Of a DNA stretch of 28,950 nucleotides, positions 24,175 to 28,950 are shown one piece after another; position 1 is the first letter of the stretch; every line of letters begins with the position of its first letter. Under the pieces are notes generated by a model. It worked only from the letters and a program-made list of their open reading frames with translations, was not told the origin of the DNA and did not search any database. The stretch spans positions 1 to 28,950 of the forward strand of contig RDOG01000032.1 of NCBI GenBank assembly GCA_011365055.1, in the 5' to 3' direction. Both the position numbers and the translations under genes were made by a program. Source of the stretch: Promethearchaeota archaeon. Lineage in GTDB: Archaea; Asgardarchaeota; Lokiarchaeia; Helarchaeales; RDOG01.

Positions 24175-24957
24175 ATGAGCATATTAAACACTGGGCTTTT
24201 AATTTTCTTACTTTTTTTCACGTTGGTAGTTTTTGATCTTTTAATCATTAGAAAACTATTGAAAGTATATCGATTAAAAAAAATAACTGTGAATTTATAT
24301 TTCCTCATGGCATTTATATGCGTATTTGCAGGTTCGGCGGTAATTGGCATTTATTCATTTCTATTTAGTTTTACTCAAGCTCTTCCTTCTTACCATTCGA
24401 CATTTAATGATGTGCTCTTGTTACGTTCTCTCTTAATGATAGGAATCGCAATATGTACGGTAGCACTCATTTTTATTAATTTTTTCTCATTCGAAAACAC
24501 GTTTCCTGAACATAAAAAACCATTAATGGTATTAGTTACTATTTCTGGAACGCTCTTCGTGACAATATTAGTTATTGCGAATATTAATGGTTTGCTAGGA
24601 GGAAATTTAGCAATTATTCAGAGTGGTTATTCATATTATAGCATTCAAATTGTAGTTTTGGCATTAATATTTATATTACCGTCTATAATTAGCACGCCTT
24701 CTGTATTTTTTTATTATGCAAAACAAGTAAGAAAAATGAATGAAGGATGGGCTAATAGATCTGTAGTTTTTGGAATTGCGTTTCTTCTAACTAGCATTGG
24801 TTTTATTGTTGGTAATCTTTTTTCTGGTGATGAAGTTACGTACGTGCTTCTTACTTTAGCAGGCATAAGTCTTATACTTATTGGTGCCATAATGCTTTAT
24901 TTTTGCGTTGTCATGCCAAACTGGTTTAAAAAATTAATAAAATGGGAAGATGATTGA
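24175..24957 (+). CDS. Seven-TM membrane protein
   Basis: This 260-residue protein has seven predicted spans at about 5-26, 40-64, 80-104, 117-135, 155-180, 194-215 and 222-247, giving a cytosolic basic C-terminus (NWFKKLIKWEDD). It resembles sensor-kinase N-terminal 7TM modules in layout but carries no kinase or receiver domain. It lacks a Lys in the last span, so it is not a retinal-binding rhodopsin. GGGAG lies 8 bases before the ATG. It is monocistronic. Function is unknown; a receptor or transporter accessory is possible. Confidence 0.75.
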   Translation: MSILNTGLLIFLLFFTLVVFDLLIIRKLLKVYRLKKITVNLYFLMAFICVFAGSAVIGIYSFLFSFTQALPSYHSTFNDVLLLRSLLMIGIAICTVALIFINFFSFENTFPEHKKPLMVLVTISGTLFVTILVIANINGLLGGNLAIIQSGYSYYSIQIVVLALIFILPSIISTPSVFFYYAKQVRKMNEGWANRSVVFGIAFLLTSIGFIVGNLFSGDEVTYVLLTLAGISLILIGAIMLYFCVVMPNWFKKLIKWEDD

Positions 24958-25118
24958 ATAAAATAATTAGGATTTAATAAAATTAAATTGAAGTGTTATG
25001 ATTTATTATAAATCGTAATTATCAAAGATTTTTTATAAAATAAATTCAAAATTCTTAAGAAAATAATATTTTTTATTGATTGAGGTCAATAAAAAGGGCT
25101 ATATAGAGGTGAATAAAA

Positions 25119-26075
25119 ATGTCGGAAATATCTTTTATCAGTGTACCAATTGAAAGTTCATTTATTTATGAATTAATACCTGCAGATGAACATATAATAA
25201 TAAGCGATATGTTCAAGCTTAAAAATCTTACATCAGAATATAATACTCACGTTGTTATTACAGAGAATGGATTATATTATAATTATAATTTTTTTAATCA
25301 TTTATTTCCTGCTTATATTGACTTGTATAATGTAAAGATTGGTAATATCAAGAGGAGCTTAGAAATTAAGATTAAAGGAGGACCTTTACCCGTATATTTT
25401 TGGAGCCTACTACAAATTACTGAACATATAAGATCTGGATTAAAACAATTAAATAAAGAATTAAATAAGACTCTTAAAAATTTTCAGCAAAAAAGAATTG
25501 AATACTGGAGGAAATTATGTCCAAATGAAAGAAAAAGAAGAAAAATAGTTAACGAACATACGATACGAATTAATTCAATCTTTAAAAAAAGGCAAAATAT
25601 GTTTATATTAAAAGTTATTAAACCTCAAATTGAAAAAGAGGTTCTTAATAATGATAAAATAAATTTTATCGCTTATTCTGAAGTCTGGCGTTCAATAGAT
25701 AAAACTTTATCTGTAAGTTGGTTTACTTGTGTTTTAATTACAAATATTGGAATCCTTTTTATTGATGATTATGGAAAAATAATGTTTAAAGATTGGAAAA
25801 AATTAAAAATTCAATATTTAATAAGATGGTATATTACATTGGACTATTCTGCATGGCTCGAAGATCATTACTCATTTCATATATTAAATCTATATGATGA
25901 AAACATGAATGAAATTGATAGTTCAGTTGATGTTATAGAAGAAAAATTAAAACATATATCTATATTAGGAAAACAATTTTGGAATAATAATTTTCCATCA
26001 AAAAATGAATATAAAACTCAAATCAGAATAATTAAGGAAATTTTAGAGGACAAACGAATTTTTCTCCCCCGTTAA
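25119..26075 (+). CDS. Tandem PH-like (GRAM-type) protein
   Basis: This 318-residue soluble protein has two domains of the same shape. The first (~15-115) has HVVITENGLYYNY and a closing helix. The second (~180-300) has FTCVLITNIGILFIDDYGK and a closing helix KLKHISILGKQFW. The TN/TE-x-G-[IL]-x(1,2)-[FY] pattern and strand spacing recall the LTNYRLLF segments of the two other PH-like proteins in this window. They are linked by a very basic helical stretch (~125-165, with NERKRRK and FKKRQ) that could bind membrane lipids or nucleic acid. AGAGGTGA lies 6 bases before the ATG. Assignment to PH-like is by pattern only. Confidence 0.65.
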   Translation: MSEISFISVPIESSFIYELIPADEHIIISDMFKLKNLTSEYNTHVVITENGLYYNYNFFNHLFPAYIDLYNVKIGNIKRSLEIKIKGGPLPVYFWSLLQITEHIRSGLKQLNKELNKTLKNFQQKRIEYWRKLCPNERKRRKIVNEHTIRINSIFKKRQNMFILKVIKPQIEKEVLNNDKINFIAYSEVWRSIDKTLSVSWFTCVLITNIGILFIDDYGKIMFKDWKKLKIQYLIRWYITLDYSAWLEDHYSFHILNLYDENMNEIDSSVDVIEEKLKHISILGKQFWNNNFPSKNEYKTQIRIIKEILEDKRIFLPR

Positions 26076-26438
26076 AATGATATATGTAAACATTAAAGTT
26101 AAAATATTGTCCGTTTATGATAAATTATTATAAAAAATTTTTTTTAAATGGAGAATAATCTACTCAAATTATTTTAATAAATCTTACTTAAATATTTCAA
26201 ACGCTTTAATTTGAAAAGACATATTTTAATCTCTATAATATATCATTTCAAAATTATTGTGCTTGAAAATTATTTATGAGAAAAATTGAAAGCGAAAATG
26301 GATTTAATTTCCATAGATACTATAAAAGCATTAATAAAATTAGATATATTAGAAGAAGCAATTTGTATTTAAAAAAAAATATAAAATTAAATATTTATTA
26401 TGAAAGATATTTTTTGCTAAAATTATCGAGGGATAATG
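26076..26438. other. Intergenic region with promoter of the decarboxylase-dehydratase pair
   Basis: TTAAATATTTATT at about 26386-26398 is a TATA-like element some 40-50 bases before the ATG at 26439. A second TTAAATATTT lies near 26189. A 24-codon frame at 26298-26372 (MDLISIDTIKALIKLD...) looks like chance or a remnant. No other gene is seen. Confidence 0.35.
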
Positions 26439-27197
26439 ATGGTTAAATTAAAATCGATGCCGATATCCTCTCCCTTATATGAATTCAATGAAAATGATAA
26501 ATTTTTATATCCTGATGCTGAATTTTTGATGGTTTCCTATACTGTTGATAACGAACAAGTGAAGGATATAGTTCCAGATCCTTTAATGATCAGCAAATCA
26601 CCGATGATTATATGTTTTATTGCTCATTATAAAAATTCATTTCTAAAATCATCTCCAGGTACAACCACTTCTTGGTCTTCATATAATGAAGCTGCAACTT
26701 TAATTGAAGTTAAGTTAAAAACTGGGAAAACAAAAGTTAAAGGCTTTTATTGTAATAGTATTTACGTGACAACTGATGTAGCGATGGCTGCTGGTAGAGA
26801 AATATATGGTTTTCCAAAAAAAATTGCTGATATTAATCTGTTTGAAGAAAACGGTAAAAAAATTGGTACTGTTAAGAGAAATGGTATTGAAATACTGAAA
26901 ATTGAAGTTGAACCAATGAAAGATTTGGACGAACTTCCAAGCGGATCTATATTAAAAGCCATTACTTTTAAACATATTATTAACTCTGATTGCAATAAGA
27001 TTGAATTATCTGAATTAATAGAAACTGATTTGACATTTGATCCCAAGATAATAAAAATTGGGAATGCATCAATTAAATTTAAAGAATCAAAATGGGATTT
27101 AATTTATCAAATGAAACCAAAAGACAATGTGATGGGTATTTATACAATTTCTGATGGCGTACTGCCACCTGGGACAATAATATATAAATATATTTAA
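26439..27197 (+). CDS. Acetoacetate decarboxylase-family protein
   Basis: This is a 252-residue acetoacetate decarboxylase (ADC)-like enzyme. The Schiff-base lysine motif is GREIYGFPKKIADI, with the adjacent Lys pair at ~127-128, of which the first should form the imine. The preceding SSYNEAATLIEV segment supplies the active-site Glu region, and the N-terminus has the family VP..L Arg/Pro-type segment (IVPDPLMI). Length fits the family. Relatives include aldolase-dehydratases, so the substrate need not be acetoacetate. GAGGGAT lies 4-5 bases before the ATG at 26439, with another ATG directly before it. The next gene, a 2-hydroxyacyl-CoA dehydratase-like subunit, starts 16 bases after the stop, implying a joint role in acyl-CoA or keto-acid metabolism. 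Confidence 0.85.
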   Translation: MVKLKSMPISSPLYEFNENDKFLYPDAEFLMVSYTVDNEQVKDIVPDPLMISKSPMIICFIAHYKNSFLKSSPGTTTSWSSYNEAATLIEVKLKTGKTKVKGFYCNSIYVTTDVAMAAGREIYGFPKKIADINLFEENGKKIGTVKRNGIEILKIEVEPMKDLDELPSGSILKAITFKHIINSDCNKIELSELIETDLTFDPKIIKIGNASIKFKESKWDLIYQMKPKDNVMGIYTISDGVLPPGTIIYKYI

Positions 27198-27213
27198 TAT
27201 TTTGAGGAATTTT

Positions 27214-28545
27214 ATGAACAAGAGTAAAAATGATAAAAACAGGGGAATTTGGGAAAAAATCATTGAAGAATATACCCGTTTGAGGGATATGGCCACTTCT
27301 ATTGCTAACTTCAGTGAAGATTTCGCTATTGAGTCAACATTTTTCCAATTAACACTTGATTACTATCATAGTTATTATGATGCTTTTGAGAAAAAAATTC
27401 CCATTGTATTATGTAATCCTGGAATTCCTGTTGAATTTCTTTATTCGGCAAATTTATTTCCTTTGATTCTAGAAATGTATTCCATTCCAATATCTGTTGC
27501 TGGAAAGAATCATTATGATTATATTGATTTTGCAGAGAATTCTGGTATAATGCCTTGGCTTTGTAACAATCAAAAAACATGGATTGGTGCGATGCTTAAA
27601 GGTGAAACCCCAAAACCTGATATGCTTATTCATGCGGATTTCCCTTGCGATAGCACCACGATTGAAATGCAAATAATAAAAAAGTATTATAACGTTCCAG
27701 CATTTACTTTTGATGTTCCATATTGGCATCATGAAAAGAATAGCATTTATTATGATGAAAGAACGGTTCCATATTACGTTTCTCAATTTAGAAACATGAT
27801 TAAATTCATTGAAAAAAATACAAAAAGCAAATTTTCATTTGAGAAATTAAAAGATACTTGTAAAATAACTAATGAAGCGAGATATCATGTAATAGATATT
27901 TTAGAACTCTTACAGCATAAACCAAATCCTTTAAGTTCTGATACCTCTTATGCAGTTTATTCAACCATGATGACCCATGCGGGGGTTCCTGGGAAACAAA
28001 TTGAATATTTAAAAATGTTAAAAGATAAAGGAATGCAATTAGTAAAGAATAAAACAGGTCATATTTTACAAAGATATGGAAAAGAAGAAAAATATCGCTG
28101 TTTCTGGATTGCAATGCCCATCTACTTTGATCCACTAATATTCACGTGGATGGAAGAGAAATTTCAAATTTCAACAGTAATGAATATGATGGGAAATCAA
28201 ACATTAGTGCCCGTTGATCTCACGAGTGAAGAGACAATTCTTTCAGATTTTTCAAAAAACGTATTAAATTTACCAATGGGAAGACAGTTAAGAGGTCCAT
28301 TGGAATATTTATTGGATGATATTGTTAGTGCCGTGGATGATTATCAAGCTGATTTTTGTATTTGGGGCGGTCATTTAGGTTGTAAGCATTCCTGGGGTAT
28401 TGCGAATCTTGTGAAGCGATATGTTCAAGAAGAAACAGGAGTTCCCGTGCTACTTTTTGAGGTTGATGACATTGATAATCGACTCGTTAGCTCGAAAATT
28501 ATTAAAAAAAATATTAAAAATTTTGTACAAAATGTTATTCAATAG
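27214..28545 (+). CDS. 2-hydroxyacyl-CoA dehydratase-family subunit (HgdB/BcrC-like)
   Basis: This 443-residue protein belongs to the HgdB/FldB/BcrC-type family that holds a [4Fe-4S] cluster and removes water from (R)-2-hydroxyacyl-CoA, or reduces benzoyl-CoA, after ATP-driven one-electron activation. Visible family features are VLCNPGIPVEFLYSANLFPL near the N-terminus, HADFPCDSTTIEMQ, the VPAFTFDVPY strand, WGGHLGCKHSWG, and the closing VPVLLFEVDDIDNR. The likely cluster cysteines are those in the C-N-P-G, FPCD and GCKHSWG segments. GAGG lies 6 bases before the ATG at 27214. The frame opens 12 bases earlier at TTG. Neither the partner subunit nor the activator ATPase is in the window. It forms an operon with the ADC-like gene. 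Confidence 0.9.
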   Translation: MNKSKNDKNRGIWEKIIEEYTRLRDMATSIANFSEDFAIESTFFQLTLDYYHSYYDAFEKKIPIVLCNPGIPVEFLYSANLFPLILEMYSIPISVAGKNHYDYIDFAENSGIMPWLCNNQKTWIGAMLKGETPKPDMLIHADFPCDSTTIEMQIIKKYYNVPAFTFDVPYWHHEKNSIYYDERTVPYYVSQFRNMIKFIEKNTKSKFSFEKLKDTCKITNEARYHVIDILELLQHKPNPLSSDTSYAVYSTMMTHAGVPGKQIEYLKMLKDKGMQLVKNKTGHILQRYGKEEKYRCFWIAMPIYFDPLIFTWMEEKFQISTVMNMMGNQTLVPVDLTSEETILSDFSKNVLNLPMGRQLRGPLEYLLDDIVSAVDDYQADFCIWGGHLGCKHSWGIANLVKRYVQEETGVPVLLFEVDDIDNRLVSSKIIKKNIKNFVQNVIQ

Positions 28546-28650
28546 AAATAATTTACCAGAACGGAATTGGATTCTCAAAGTTAATTACTAAGATGTTTTC
28601 AGAATAAGAACGAGTAAAAAATATTTTCCTAATTGGTAAACTATAAAAAG

Positions 28651-28660
28651 AACTAGAATT
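28651..28660 (+). promoter_or_regulatory. TATA-like box before the last gene
   Basis: CTATAAAAAG lies ~40 bases upstream of the ATG at 28696. A start ~25 bases on would leave a leader just long enough for the GGTGA Shine-Dalgarno at 28684-28688. Confidence 0.4.
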
Positions 28661-28695
28661 TAAAATAAAATAACATTTATCACGGTGAATAGATT

Positions 28696-28950
28696 ATGAA
28701 TAAAGAAAAACAAAATAAAATAATTGCAATTGTTGGTTTAGTACTCTCAATAGGTGCATTAACTCTCGGATTTGTCTTTGTTTTTATCGGATATTTTACT
28801 TGGACTCCATTAGATTTCAATATATTTTTGATAGGATTGATAATGTGCTTTAGTTCTTTTGTAATAGCAGGTATCTTGTTGGTTCAATGGAAGGAGTTAG
28901 AAATTAGCAAATTTTTTATCGCTTTCGTTATCATTATTGTCGCATGCATA
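28696..28950 (+). CDS. Membrane protein (partial, 3' end outside window)
   Basis: This is an open frame of 85 codons running off the window. After a basic start (MNKEKQNK), membrane spans lie at about residues 9-32, 38-62 and 67-85. The product is a small hydrophobic integral membrane protein with no recognisable family in the visible part. GGTGA lies 7 bases before the ATG, supporting the start. Confidence 0.7.
   Translation, partial: MNKEKQNKIIAIVGLVLSIGALTLGFVFVFIGYFTWTPLDFNIFLIGLIMCFSSFVIAGILLVQWKELEISKFFIAFVIIIVACI

Noticed and set aside
24175..24957. Microbial rhodopsin (seven TM, Asgard context)
   Set aside because: The last span has no Lys for retinal attachment, and span 3 lacks the usual Asp/Glu-Thr pattern.
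27326..28135. Several 84-105 codon minus-strand frames
   Set aside because: All are antisense to the 2-hydroxyacyl-CoA dehydratase-like gene, whose sense frame has strong family motifs.

Overview
The window is very AT-rich. It encodes a histone-fold protein, uses Shine-Dalgarno sites of the archaeal GGTGAT/GAGGT type, and has TATA-like promoters and poly-T terminators, so the organism is an archaeon. Longin-like, PH/GRAM-like and winged-helix proteins with eukaryotic flavour, long coiled coils ending in zinc ribbons, a V4R-type protein and anaerobic acyl-CoA chemistry together suggest an Asgard (Loki-like) archaeon. That placement is inference; no rRNA or other phylogenetic marker is present.

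Layout. Positions 1-7839 (minus strand) hold the most unusual block. An operon starts from tandem TATA-like boxes near 7878-7905 and runs through a 64-aa protein, a 41-aa microprotein, a 567-aa winged-helix protein, an SPFH (YdjI-like) protein and a 730-aa PH-like/multi-TM/beta-sandwich/zinc-ribbon protein. After a poly-T site comes a separate gene, cut by the window edge, with a longin-like N-terminus, winged helices and a C-terminal tail of perfect 24-nt repeats (KRKAEEEA octapeptides). Positions 8006-9575 hold a flavin reductase-like protein, an OB-like small protein and the histone gene, which has a long palindrome in its promoter. Positions 9860-13725 hold a phytoene-desaturase-like FAD oxidoreductase, a Cys-rich protein and two small membrane proteins. 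Positions 13950-16551 are an overlapping pair of genes with no recognised family. A small membrane-protein gene broken by an in-frame TGA lies at 16582-16896.

Positions 17113-22149 hold single genes: a HAD hydrolase, a V4R-type protein with a clear hairpin terminator, a beta-carbonic anhydrase, a coiled-coil/zinc-ribbon protein with four 105-nt repeats, a histidine phosphatase and a PH-like/zinc-ribbon protein. Positions 22329-28950 hold a 50-aa CxxC-x17-CxxC protein, an Eis-like acetyltransferase, a 7-TM protein, a tandem PH-like protein, an acetoacetate decarboxylase-like plus 2-hydroxyacyl-CoA dehydratase-like gene pair, and the start of another membrane protein.

The recurring theme is membrane-associated PH-like domains (three genes) and C-terminal zinc ribbons (three genes). 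The SPFH operon reads as a membrane-organising module, possibly related to eukaryotic coat or ESCRT-type architecture. That link rests only on sequence resemblance seen by eye. No CRISPR array, insertion sequence, tRNA or rRNA was found.
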